From positions 1,674,001 to 1,738,000 of the forward strand of contig NZ_CP192511.1 of the NCBI RefSeq assembly GCF_050613185.1: 64,000 nucleotides of DNA. Direction: 5' to 3'. Under the pieces are notes generated by a model, which searched no databases, was not told the origin of the DNA, and worked only from the letters and a program-made list of their open reading frames with translations. The position numbers were made by a program, and so were the translations under genes. Origin of the DNA: Chelonobacter sp050613185 (GTDB lineage: Bacteria > Pseudomonadota > Gammaproteobacteria > Enterobacterales > Pasteurellaceae). Shown here in pieces: positions 54,255 through 62,878 of the stretch (within the stretch, counting starts at the first letter, position 1; each line of letters opens with the position of its first letter).

Positions 54255-55882
54255 TGAAAACATTCTCTTTAATCGGCAGATTTAAGCGCTCCCCCTTAAA
54301 GTGCGGTTTGCGTTATGCGTTGTTTTTGTTGTGTTTCGCTTCCTTGGGCGGTTGCGATTGGTGGGCGCGATTAACCGGCGGGCAACCTGAAGATGTCGCG
54401 CCGAAAACCGAGCCGTCGCTAGACGAAAACCGTCAGTTGTTAAAACGCGGGCTTTATCTTCCGGCATTTAATTTGTCGCCGCCGCAGCCGTATGACGAGC
54501 TGCAATTGCCGCTATGGCAAGATTTGTATGAAGGGTTGGTGCGCATTGATAAACACGGCAAGTTGCAGCCGGCGGCAGCCGAATCTTGGCAGCGGCAGGA
54601 TGATAAAATCTGGACGTTCCATTTGCGTCCTGATTTGCGTTGGTCAAATGGCGAACGGCTAACGGCACAGGATTTTGTGCAAAGTTGGTATGCCTTAGCG
54701 GTGCAAGGGGCGGATAATCCGCTCAGCGGCTATTTGCGTTTTATGGCATTGGAAAATGTCGAAGCGGTGTTGAAAAAAGAGGTCGGGGTGGAAATGCTCG
54801 GTATTAAAGCGCTCGACGAAAAAACCTTGCAACTGACCTTATCGCAAGCGGTGCCGTATTTGCCGCAAATGCTCGCTCATATTGCCTTATCGCCGCTGTA
54901 TCAAGGCGAAGATAATGGTACGTTGGTGACAAACGGGGCTTACCATGTTTTATATAGTGGCGAAAAAGCGTTGCTATTGGAAAAAAATCCGTTTTATTGG
55001 GATACAAAAAATGTCGCCTTCCGTAATGTCAGTTATTCAGCGCTGGCAGCGGAAAATACGGATGATCAGGCGGAATTAGCGGCGTTGGATCTGTTTCCGC
55101 AAGTGGCAAATAATGCGGATTTGAGCAGGGGTTCTTCTCACATGCGAAGTATTCGACTGCCGTCATTATGTAATTATTATTATGAATTCAATTTCCGTCA
55201 TCCGCAATTAAAGCAAAGTGCGGTACGCAAAGCGCTTGCCGGCATGATTTCGCTGCCGGAGATCGTAAATACGCTGCCCGGCAGCCGTGCCAATGCGAAG
55301 TTTTTGCCACGTCAAATGCAAGATCAAGAAAATACGGACGGATGGTCGCCAATCATTGTGGAACAGTTGTTGGCACAAGCCGGAGTTAACAGCCAAAATC
55401 CGCTGCGTTTACGTTTGGGTTATGATCAGCAGGGGATTCATCCGCAAATCGCAGAAAAACTGATTCGGATGTTGTCGCAATCGGATTTAATTCAAATTCA
55501 AGCGGAAGCCTTGACTCGTCAGCAGCTATTGGAACGGCGGGCGAACGGGGATTTTGATCTGATCCGTTCCGGTTGGTGTGCCGATTATCATGACCCGTCG
55601 GCGTTTTTCAGTATTCTGCATAGTCAAAGCGGGAATAATAAAATGGCGTTTGCCGATCCGCAGGTGGATGAATGGTTGCAAAAAAGTGTTGAAAGTGCGG
55701 TCACAGAAGCCGAGCGGCAACAACTTTATCAACAACTGGAAACCTTCATCAATCAAGAACAGCTGGTGCTGCCGTTGTTCCAATATTACGACCGCTATTG
55801 GATAAAAACCGATTTGGCGGGTTACGAAACCGGCAATAGTGTGATTTACAGTCAGGATTTATACCGGCGGGTTGGGAAGTAA
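54254..55882 (+). CDS. OppA-type peptide-binding lipoprotein
   Basis: Periplasmic extracytoplasmic solute-binding protein, family 5, 542 aa. After a basic N-region, lipobox LGG-C (Cys near 34) precedes PAFNLSPPQPYDELQ, then the typical WSNGERLTAQDFVQSWYAL and NGAYHVL segments. Probably binds oligopeptides or related cargo; no ABC permease genes are adjacent, so it must work with one elsewhere. ATG overlaps the marC stop. Confidence 0.88.
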   Translation: MKTFSLIGRFKRSPLKCGLRYALFLLCFASLGGCDWWARLTGGQPEDVAPKTEPSLDENRQLLKRGLYLPAFNLSPPQPYDELQLPLWQDLYEGLVRIDKHGKLQPAAAESWQRQDDKIWTFHLRPDLRWSNGERLTAQDFVQSWYALAVQGADNPLSGYLRFMALENVEAVLKKEVGVEMLGIKALDEKTLQLTLSQAVPYLPQMLAHIALSPLYQGEDNGTLVTNGAYHVLYSGEKALLLEKNPFYWDTKNVAFRNVSYSALAAENTDDQAELAALDLFPQVANNADLSRGSSHMRSIRLPSLCNYYYEFNFRHPQLKQSAVRKALAGMISLPEIVNTLPGSRANAKFLPRQMQDQENTDGWSPIIVEQLLAQAGVNSQNPLRLRLGYDQQGIHPQIAEKLIRMLSQSDLIQIQAEALTRQQLLERRANGDFDLIRSGWCADYHDPSAFFSILHSQSGNNKMAFADPQVDEWLQKSVESAVTEAERQQLYQQLETFINQEQLVLPLFQYYDRYWIKTDLAGYETGNSVIYSQDLYRRVGK

Positions 55883-56276
55883 TCTAAGTGCGCATTTCAA
55901 TGCGCTCTCAGGCTGATGACAAAGTCGTTTTCTCTCATAATTTCCCTCCCTCCGTATACGGAGGGAGGTGTCCGAAGGACGGAGGGAGGCATAAATCATT
56001 TTAAAAATGAATATGTTGCATTTTTATATTACCCCTCCCTCCCCATTTTTCTTGCGAAAAATGGTACTCCCTCCGCACGCGGAGGGAGAGAGGTAAGTTT
56101 GTCAGCAATCTCAAGTGCGGTTAAACCGCACTTTTGGCGGATGATAAAGTCTCTTTCTTTAATAATTTCCCTCCCTCCGTATACAGAGGGAGAGAAGTAA
56201 GTTTGTCGGCAATCTGAGGGCGCATTGAAATGCGCCCTTTCTGTGTAATGCTTGTGTGTAATTATTTGTGGTGGGA
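55883..56276. repeat. Composite palindromic repeat cluster between opp-like gene and ribA
   Basis: 394 bp with no gene. Two direct copies of about 50 bp begin GATGAYAAAGTC (55915 and 56140) and contain CCCTCCCTCCGTATAC.GAGGG. A second pair shares GTAAGTTTGTC.GCAATCT (about 56093 and 56197). Ends are mutually inverted (GCGCATTTCAATGCGC forms at 55890 and 56219). A paired uptake signal lies at 56113-56137. Same family as at 2715 and 58077. Confidence 0.8.
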
Positions 56277-56924
56277 TTATCGCTGGCAAGAACAACACAC
56301 GCCATGGTCGTGATGGTGTTCCGATTCATCATGTACAATCAAATGTCCCATTTTTTCCGCTTTGGTCGCCAAGTACGCCGTGTTATAGCGATTTTCGCCG
56401 ACATTGAGCGGCACCCGTTCCACCACATTAATCCCGGCTTGGCGCATGGTGTCGATTTTATTCGGATTATTGGTCAGCAACCGCACTTGCGTCACGCCCA
56501 ATAACTCAAATATATCGGCGCACACCGCAAAATTACGTTCGTCGGCGGCAAAACCAAGCGCTTCGTTAGCCTCAATCGTATCCAAACCCTGATCTTGCAG
56601 GGAATAAGCCCGGATCTTATTGATAAGCCCGATACCACGCCCCTCTTCGCGGTGATAAATCAACACCCCGCGTCCGGCTTGGCTGATTTGGGTCAAGGCG
56701 GTTTCCAGCTGAAAACCGCAATCGCATTTTAAGCTGTGCAGCGCGTCGCCAGTGAGGCATTCGGAATGAATGCGCGCCAACACCGGCTCGTCACTGTTGC
56801 CAATATCGCCCATCACCAACGCCACGTGTTCTTTATGCGTATCGGGAAATTCGAACCCGACCATACGGAAAATACCGAATTTGGTCGGTAATCTCGCTTC
56901 TGCAACTAATTGAATTTTAGACAT
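56277..56924 (-). CDS. ribA: GTP cyclohydrolase II with metal-binding-like tail
   Basis: First step of riboflavin synthesis from GTP. 215 aa from ATG 56924 against 196 in E. coli. Motifs ARIHSECLTGDALHSLKCDC (zinc ligands Cys), YHREEGRGIGL and LLTNNPNKI are intact. The normal end KAEMGHL-like (KAEKMGHL) is followed by an extra tail with HHHDHGVCCSC, rich in His and Cys. Longer open frame upstream not used. Confidence 0.94.
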   Translation of the reverse strand: MSKIQLVAEARLPTKFGIFRMVGFEFPDTHKEHVALVMGDIGNSDEPVLARIHSECLTGDALHSLKCDCGFQLETALTQISQAGRGVLIYHREEGRGIGLINKIRAYSLQDQGLDTIEANEALGFAADERNFAVCADIFELLGVTQVRLLTNNPNKIDTMRQAGINVVERVPLNVGENRYNTAYLATKAEKMGHLIVHDESEHHHDHGVCCSCQR

Positions 56925-57152
56925 AACCACGATTCCTCTATTTTTATTATTCGTTAGCAGCATAAGTATAGCGCCTTTCCCGAGTGTTGCTTATCTCTTT
57001 TTTTGATATAGATCCGATAGCCGTGACTGATTAAGACTAATCGATGATTTTGTCGAATGAATAGACCACTTTTTTGCAAGAACGTGCGTTGCGTTAAAGA
57101 AAAATAGTTTGATTTTAGGTAAAATCGGCAAAAAACAACGAAGGAGTAGGAA

Positions 57153-58070
57153 ATGTATTATTACGGTTTGGATATCGGCGGTACAAAAATTGAGTTGGCG
57201 GTATTTAATCAAAAATTGGAAAAATTGCATTCGGAACGAGTGGATACGCCGAAAGAGGATTATTTGGAATGGATTGAGGCGGTTGCCGGCTTGGTTGAAA
57301 GAGCCGACAGCCGTTTTGACTGTAAAGGCACGGTGGGGATTGGTTTGCCCGGTTTTGTGAATGCGGAAACCGGCTTGGCGGAAATTACCAATATCCGTGC
57401 GGCGGATAATCGTCCGATTCTTTTTGATTTAAGCCGACGGCTTGAGCGCGAAGTGCGGGCGGAAAATGACGCCAACTGTTTCGCCTTATCAGAAGCATGG
57501 GCGGAAGAAAACCAGCAATATCCTTTTGTATTGGGCTTGATCTTAGGCACGGGTTTTGGCGGCGGTTTGGTATTTAACGGTAAAGCCCATTCCGGGCATA
57601 TCGGCATGGCGGGCGAACTGGGACATATGCAACTTAATTATCACGCGTTAAAGCTGCTCGGCTGGGATAAAGCGCCGATCTACGAGTGCGGTTGCGGTAA
57701 TCGCGCCTGTTTGGATACCTATTTGTCAGGGCGCGGCTTCGAGATGTTATACCGTGATTTAGAGGGCGAAGCATTGTCGGCAAAAACCATTATCGAACGT
57801 TTTTATGCCAATGATGAAACTGCGCTCAAATTCGTGCAGATGTTCGTCGAATTGGCGGCGATCAGTATCGGTAATATCATTACCGCACTTGACCCGGATA
57901 TGATTGTGTTGGGCGGAGGCTTATCGAATTTTGATTATTTATACGAGGCGTTGCCGAAAGCGTTGCCGGCGCATTTAATGCGAAGTGCGGTCGTGCCGGT
58001 GATCAAAAAAGCCAGATACGGCGATTCCGGCGGGGTGCGTGGTGCGGCGGCGTTGTTTATGAGCCGCTAA
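57153..58070 (+). CDS. nagK: N-acetylglucosamine kinase (ROK family)
   Basis: Phosphorylates GlcNAc recovered from peptidoglycan, 305 aa. ATP-binding GLDIGGTKIELAVF, catalytic ENDANCFALSEAW, GTGFGGGLVFNG and zinc motif CGCGNRACLDTYLSG. GGAG ribosome site. Confidence 0.93.
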   Translation: MYYYGLDIGGTKIELAVFNQKLEKLHSERVDTPKEDYLEWIEAVAGLVERADSRFDCKGTVGIGLPGFVNAETGLAEITNIRAADNRPILFDLSRRLEREVRAENDANCFALSEAWAEENQQYPFVLGLILGTGFGGGLVFNGKAHSGHIGMAGELGHMQLNYHALKLLGWDKAPIYECGCGNRACLDTYLSGRGFEMLYRDLEGEALSAKTIIERFYANDETALKFVQMFVELAAISIGNIITALDPDMIVLGGGLSNFDYLYEALPKALPAHLMRSAVVPVIKKARYGDSGGVRGAAALFMSR

Positions 58071-58076
58071 TATTTT

Positions 58077-58125
58077 TCCCTCCCTCTATTCTTCGGACAG
58101 ACCCTCCGTTGGCGGAGGGAGGGAA
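58077..58125. repeat. CCTCCG/CGGAGG repeat, third locus
   Basis: TCCCTCCCTCT..TCTTCGGACAGA then CCTCCGTTGGCGGAGGGAGG between the convergent nagK and DUF1439 genes; could terminate both. Confidence 0.7.
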
Positions 58126-58135
58126 GAGCAATATA

Positions 58136-58720
58136 TCAAAGTACGCCGCTTGCGGTTTCTAAAATTACCTTGCCTTCACGCACCGTCAGTTTTTTCACCA
58201 TACTCTTGATCAGATTCTGGGTTTGATTGTCGGCGTCCAAGGTATACACCGGAAATTGGTTTAGCAAGGTTTGCAGCGTGCCGTTCAGCATTGGCATAAT
58301 CAGTTGCAATTGAGCCGCGTATTGTTGCGGCTCGGACGACCAACGCAGTATACGCAGATTTTTCAGATAAACCGAACCTTGCTCGGCGTTATATTCCGGT
58401 TCGACATCAAACGCCAAATTAATCCGGCTGTCGAATTGTTTGTCATTGTATTTAAAACCGGCGCTGACAATCCCGTCCAGCTCGATTTTATTGCTGTCGT
58501 TCTGCCCGACTTTTGCTTGCATTTGATCCACTTGATAGCGGATATTAATAATGCCGGGCAGATTGAATTGATCATTAAAGCCCAGTTTTTGCGCTAAATA
58601 ATGGTTGATTTGCGCTTCGCTGATTTCAAAATTGCCGGCTTTACTTGATAGCGATACCAACAGCAACAGTAAGGCAAAAAACGGGGCGAATAGCATTTTG
58701 CTGGTGCGCATTTGCAGCAT
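58136..58720 (-). CDS. DUF1439 (YceB-like) envelope protein
   Basis: 194 aa from ATG 58720 (AAGGA upstream; two further ATGs exist). Signal peptide ends near residue 28 (LSSKA-GNFE). Body FEISEAQINHYLAQKLGFND and the C-terminal VREGKVILE match DUF1439. No lipobox Cys is seen, unlike YceB. Function unknown. Confidence 0.85.
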   Translation of the reverse strand: MLQMRTSKMLFAPFFALLLLLVSLSSKAGNFEISEAQINHYLAQKLGFNDQFNLPGIINIRYQVDQMQAKVGQNDSNKIELDGIVSAGFKYNDKQFDSRINLAFDVEPEYNAEQGSVYLKNLRILRWSSEPQQYAAQLQLIMPMLNGTLQTLLNQFPVYTLDADNQTQNLIKSMVKKLTVREGKVILETASGVL

Positions 58721-58824
58721 AAAATATCCTTGAAGGTTTAATTTGATCAAAAAAAAAGATAGAATGAAGCCATTTTACACAACACTCCGGATAACCGCTT
58801 GGTTTTGACTTTATAAGGAATGCT

Positions 58825-59523
58825 ATGAAACACTCTATCACAAAAGCCGCATTATTATCAGCCGCACTGGTTTTGACCGCATGTAGCAATTTGACCGGCG
58901 AAAGCGCGACAAGTTCAACCTCGTCTGCCGCCGACACGGCACTGGCACAGTCTTTTGCCCAATTGGAGCAAGCGGCAGCCGCGCAAAACAGCTTTCAATA
59001 CCAATTGGACAACGATGTGTATAAAGCCTATTTAAGCGGCGGCAGTATCACTTACGCGACTCAACAAACCAACGATGGCAATAGCAAAGTATTCTATAGA
59101 AACGGAAAGTTGTACGGCGTACAAGATTCCGGCGGCAACTATGAATTTGACGCTGCCGGTAAATTAATTGTTGCCCTGAATAGCAGTGGCAAGCCCCTTG
59201 ATTTATCGGCGGATGCGTTAGCCAAAAAACAAACCGAGCTGACCGCACTTGGCAAAAAATTAGCCGCAATGCTGGGTACTAATGCCGCGGATCGCGGGGT
59301 AGGCGCAGTGCGCACCGGCGGCGATGCTAAATTGAATTACTTATGTATTGCTAAAATCCAACAAGTGGCGTCGACCAAACGCGTGTTCCGCAGTTCGGCG
59401 AATAAAGCCAACAGCAGCAGCCGTTTGACTGCCGATGTGCGTTTGAACGGCAACCAATTCTATAATATGGATTGCCAGTTGCAAGGCGAGCGTGTTGCCA
59501 GTCTGACGCTGACTAAAAAATAA
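58825..59523 (+). CDS. Lipoprotein, unknown function
   Basis: 232 aa. Lipobox LTA-C (Cys20), a Ser/Thr/Ala-rich linker, then a domain rich in Gly and polar residues (YRNGKLYGVQDSGGNYEFDA) and two further Cys (YLCIAK, MDCQLQ). Family not recognised. Followed by the kinase-like gene. Confidence 0.8.
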   Translation: MKHSITKAALLSAALVLTACSNLTGESATSSTSSAADTALAQSFAQLEQAAAAQNSFQYQLDNDVYKAYLSGGSITYATQQTNDGNSKVFYRNGKLYGVQDSGGNYEFDAAGKLIVALNSSGKPLDLSADALAKKQTELTALGKKLAAMLGTNAADRGVGAVRTGGDAKLNYLCIAKIQQVASTKRVFRSSANKANSSSRLTADVRLNGNQFYNMDCQLQGERVASLTLTKK

Positions 59524-59583
59524 TTGAGTTGGGATAGGCGGCAAAGAGCGGTCTGGCGCCAGACCACTCTTTTCACTTACTCT

Positions 59584-60306
59584 ATGAAAAGCTTAACAGA
59601 AACGATTAATCAGGTTTTAAGCGACAATAAAGCGGCACGGGTGGTGTCGTTTTATTTTGGCAATAAAAAATATTGGCTGAAACAGACCGAACGCACGCGC
59701 GGCTTTATGCGCTTGCTCAAAACCAATCCGCAACAGGCGTTACGACACGAAGTACAAGCGTTACAATATTTGAATAAAGTCGGCGCGCCTTGTGCGAAAT
59801 TGGTCGAATTCGGTGATGATTACTTAGTGTTGCAAGATGTCGGGATGACCGCCAATCAATGGTTGCACAACACCGCGTTTGATCAAACGCAAAAACAGCG
59901 GGTGTTGAATGATTGTGCCGTTGCCTTGGCAGAACTGCACCGATTAGATTTGGTGCACGGCAGACCGGCAACCCGTGATATGGGGTGGGATAATGGCAAA
60001 GTGCGGTTTATTGATTTTGAATCGAAGCTGGATATTCGACGCTTGCAATGGAATAAAATCCGCGATTTATTGATTTTTATTCATGATCTGTATCGCAACG
60101 GCACGCTTTCGCAAACGATGATTGAAAGTGCGGTAGCGGAATATCGTCGCCATGGCGGTGAAACGGTGTGGCGGCAAGCGATTCAATTGGTGAATAAACG
60201 TCGGATGTTATACTGTTTATTCAAGCCGTTTTATCCGATTGCCGGTAAAGATTTATTGGCGAGCTTGAAACTATTCGAATATCTGTTGGGAGAAACTTCA
60301 GTATGA
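59584..60306 (+). CDS. Protein-kinase-fold (BUD32/LPS-kinase-like) protein
   Basis: 240 aa from ATG 59584. Residues about 95-160: LVLQDVGMTANQWL, then LDLVHGRPATRDMGWDNG (catalytic loop position) and VRFIDFESK (DFG position). The loop has HGR..RD in place of HGDxxxxN, a known variant of small lipopolysaccharide-kinase-like proteins. Target unknown. The next gene overlaps by 4 bp. Confidence 0.7.
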   Translation: MKSLTETINQVLSDNKAARVVSFYFGNKKYWLKQTERTRGFMRLLKTNPQQALRHEVQALQYLNKVGAPCAKLVEFGDDYLVLQDVGMTANQWLHNTAFDQTQKQRVLNDCAVALAELHRLDLVHGRPATRDMGWDNGKVRFIDFESKLDIRRLQWNKIRDLLIFIHDLYRNGTLSQTMIESAVAEYRRHGGETVWRQAIQLVNKRRMLYCLFKPFYPIAGKDLLASLKLFEYLLGETSV

Positions 60307-60437
60307 AATGGATTGTGTTAATACTTTGCGTTTTGTCGATCGCTGCTTGCAGCAATAGCGGAGTAAACGGCAGTATCGGCGGTGGCAGCCTTGGCGTCGG
60401 CGGCTCTATCGGCATTTCCGGCGGTATCGGTTTTTAA
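60303..60437 (+). CDS. Tiny glycine-rich lipoprotein
   Basis: 44 aa: MKWIVLILCVLSIAA then Cys16 of a lipobox (IAAC), then a Gly/Ser/Ile tail (GGGSLGVGGSIGISGGIGF). ATGA overlap with the kinase-like gene implies coupling. No family recognised; the lipobox, coupling and normal start make it likely real. Confidence 0.65.
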   Translation: MKWIVLILCVLSIAACSNSGVNGSIGGGSLGVGGSIGISGGIGF

Positions 60438-60517
60438 AGGATTGGCTTTTAAAACCGCACTTTGCATGGCACAATGCAAGAAAACCGATTTAAAATGGCT
60501 TTTCTTGCGTTGGAAAC

Positions 60518-60546
60518 TTGCTATTTGATAACGAAGTCATTACAAT
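60518..60546 (+). promoter_or_regulatory. Promoter of the tRNA-fMet operon
   Basis: TTGCTA (60518-60523) and TACAAT (60541-60546), 17-bp spacing, 18 bp before the tRNA. Confidence 0.55.
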
Positions 60547-60563
60547 ACGCGCATATTTTCGGA

Positions 60564-60640
60564 CGCGGGGTGGAGCAGCTTGGTAGCTCGTCGGGCTCAT
60601 AACCCGAAGGCCGTCGGTTCAAATCCGGCCCCCGCAACCA
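60564..60640 (+). tRNA. metY: Initiator tRNA-fMet (CAT)
   Basis: 77 nt with encoded CCA. Anticodon CAT at 60598-60600. Initiator hallmarks: C1-A72 mismatch and three G-C pairs in the anticodon stem (GGG..CCC). Heads the rimP-nusA-infB operon, as in E. coli metY. Confidence 0.97.
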
Positions 60641-60663
60641 ATTGAAACCGCACTTGTGGTTTT

Positions 60664-60752
60664 AATCGAAGCCAGATGTAACGGGGCTTTACTTTCGATT
60701 ACGTTAGTAAAACCGGTTCAAGCCTATGAAGCCCCGATATGGGGTTTTTTTG
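60664..60752 (+). terminator. Terminator/attenuator 1 between tRNA-fMet and rimP
   Basis: CCCC (60732-60735) and GGGG (60741-60744) form a terminator stem followed by seven Ts. Upstream CGGGGCTT (60682-60689) can instead pair with AAGCCCCG (60729-60736), blocking it. AATCGAA/TTCGATT (60664-60670, 60694-60700) forms a hairpin that holds the CGGGGCTT in its loop. Confidence 0.65.
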
Positions 60753-60795
60753 TGCAACAATTTTGACTGTTCAGCCGGTGCTGGACAATGAAAAT

Positions 60796-60815
60796 GGGCG
60801 ATTAGCCCTTTTTTT
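60796..60815 (+). terminator. Terminator 2 before rimP
   Basis: GGGC/GCCC stem with GATTA loop and seven Ts, 40 bp before rimP. Confidence 0.75.
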
Positions 60816-60857
60816 ATATCTTATTTTTTTCGTGTGTTATCTCAATCGGGGGTTGTC

Positions 60858-61319
60858 TTGGCAACATTGGAACAAAAAATACAGGAACTGGTGCTGGATT
60901 CTGTCGAAGCACTCAACTGTGAATTAGTCGGCATTGAATGTCAGCGCAGCGGACGTTTTTTGACCGTGCGCGTTTATATTGATAAAGACGGTGGCGTGAG
61001 TGTCGATGATTGTGCCGATGTCAGCCGTGAGGTGAGCGCGATTATGGACGTGGAAGACTTAATCGCCGACAAATATAACTTGGAGGTTTCCTCCCCCGGC
61101 TTGGATCGACCGCTGTTTACCTTAGAACACTATCAGCGTTTTATCGGGCGGCAAGTGGCGGTGCATTTGCGCGTGCCGGTGTTGGATCGCCGTAAATGGA
61201 GCGGCAAGTTGGAAAGTGTCGCAGGCGATATGATAACCCTGACAGTTGATGGCAATCCGCAGGTTTTTGCCTTTGGTAATATCCAAAAAGGCAACATTAT
61301 TTATCAATTTAAGAATTGA
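60858..61319 (+). CDS. rimP: Ribosome maturation factor RimP
   Basis: 30S assembly factor, 153 aa (E. coli 150). Starts at TTG 60858 (MATLEQKIQELVLDSVEALN), because GGGGG lies 7 bp upstream and no ATG fits; a GTG at 60834 is upstream in frame but lacks a site. Motifs VDDCADVSREVSAIMDVED and YNLEVSSPGLDRPL are characteristic. Confidence 0.94.
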   Translation: MATLEQKIQELVLDSVEALNCELVGIECQRSGRFLTVRVYIDKDGGVSVDDCADVSREVSAIMDVEDLIADKYNLEVSSPGLDRPLFTLEHYQRFIGRQVAVHLRVPVLDRRKWSGKLESVAGDMITLTVDGNPQVFAFGNIQKGNIIYQFKN

Positions 61320-61377
61320 CGCAGCACGGCAGGCGACGCTTGCATTGATGAAAACGAGATTTTATTTAGAGGCAAAA

Positions 61378-62865
61378 ATGAGTAAAGAAATTTTAATGGC
61401 GGCGGAAGCCGTTTCAAACGAAAGATTGTTACCACGCGAGAAAATTTTTGAAGCGTTGGAAAATGCGTTGGCGATTTCGACCAAGAAAAAGCGTGAAATG
61501 GATATTGATGTCCGCGTATCCATTGACCGCAAAACCGGCGATTTCGAAACCTTCCGCCGTTGGTTAGTGGTGGAAGAAGTGACCGCGCCGACCAAAGAGA
61601 TTACACTGGAGGCGGCGCGCTACGAAGATCCGGAAATTCAATTAGGCGATTATGTTGAAGACGAAATCGAGTCGATTGCCTTCGACCGTATCACCATGCA
61701 AACCGCACGCCAAGTGATTAGCAGCAAAATCCGTGAAGCGGAACGCAACAAAGTATTGGAGCAATTCCGCAGCCAAGAAGGTGAAATCGTGACCGGCGTG
61801 GTGAAAAAAGTCAGCCGTGATGTGATCCAGCTTGATTTGGGCAACCAAGCGGAAGCGGTGATCATGAAAGAAGATATGTTGCCGCGTGAAAATTTCCGCC
61901 CGGGCGACCGAGTGCGTGGCGTGCTGTATCAAATCAAGCCGGAATCGAAAGGGGCGCAATTGTTTGTAACCCGGGCCAAACCGGAAATGATTATCGAGCT
62001 GTTCCGTATCGAAGTGCCGGAAATCGGCGAAGAGCTGATCGAAATCAAAGGCGCGGCGCGTGATCCGGGGTCGCGTGCCAAAATTGCGGTGAAAAGCAAT
62101 GACCGCCGCATTGATCCGGTCGGCGCATGTGTCGGTATGCGCGGTGCGCGCGTGCAGGCGATCACCAACGAATTAGGCGGTGAGCGTGTCGATATTGTGT
62201 TGTGGGACGATAATCCGGCGCAGTTTGTGATTAATGCCATGGCACCTGCCGATGTCAGTTCAATCGTGGTGGACGAAGATAAACATGCGATGGACATCGC
62301 AGTGGAAGCGGCGAATTTAGCGCAAGCAATCGGACGCAACGGTCAAAACGTGCGTTTGGCAACCCAATTGACCGGCTGGACGCTGAATGTGATGACCACC
62401 GATGAATTAGCGGAAAAACACCAAGCGGAAACCGGTAAGTCGTTGAATCTGTTTGTACAACATTTGGATATCGATGAAGATTTCGCCGGGTTGTTGGTGG
62501 ATGAAGGCTTCAGCAGTTTAGAGCAAATCGCGTATGTGCCGAGCGAAGATCTGTTAGAAATCGACGGCATGGATGAAGATTTAGTCGAAGAGTTGCGCAA
62601 CCGTGCCAAAAACGCGCTGACAACCATCGCTTTGACCGAGCAGGAAAAATTGACCCAGTCCAATATTCAGCCCGAGCTGTTGGAATTGGACGGCATGGAT
62701 CGTCATTTAGCCTTTAAATTAGCGGAAAAAGGTATTACCGACCTGGAAGAATTGGCAGAGCAAAGTGTTGATGACCTGTCGGATATTGAAGAATTAAGCG
62801 CGGAGAAAGCGGCAGATTTAATTATGGCGGCGCGCAATATCTGCTGGTTCAACAATGCGGAATAA
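61378..62865 (+). CDS. nusA: Transcription elongation/antitermination factor NusA
   Basis: 495 aa from ATG 61378 (MSKEILMAAEAVSNERLLPR; AGAGG upstream). N-terminal RNA polymerase-binding domain, S1, two KH domains (DPVGACVGMRGARVQAI and ..AIGRNGQNVRLA), then two acidic C-terminal repeats. NusA may autoregulate the operon through the upstream terminators. Confidence 0.97.
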   Translation: MSKEILMAAEAVSNERLLPREKIFEALENALAISTKKKREMDIDVRVSIDRKTGDFETFRRWLVVEEVTAPTKEITLEAARYEDPEIQLGDYVEDEIESIAFDRITMQTARQVISSKIREAERNKVLEQFRSQEGEIVTGVVKKVSRDVIQLDLGNQAEAVIMKEDMLPRENFRPGDRVRGVLYQIKPESKGAQLFVTRAKPEMIIELFRIEVPEIGEELIEIKGAARDPGSRAKIAVKSNDRRIDPVGACVGMRGARVQAITNELGGERVDIVLWDDNPAQFVINAMAPADVSSIVVDEDKHAMDIAVEAANLAQAIGRNGQNVRLATQLTGWTLNVMTTDELAEKHQAETGKSLNLFVQHLDIDEDFAGLLVDEGFSSLEQIAYVPSEDLLEIDGMDEDLVEELRNRAKNALTTIALTEQEKLTQSNIQPELLELDGMDRHLAFKLAEKGITDLEELAEQSVDDLSDIEELSAEKAADLIMAARNICWFNNAE

Positions 62866-62878
62866 TTAGGGGAAAAAT

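Noticed and set aside
55916..56200. 94-codon plus-strand frame with repeated SLIISLPPYTEG
   Set aside because: It is simply the translation of the palindromic repeat units; it has no ribosome site and no protein-like composition.
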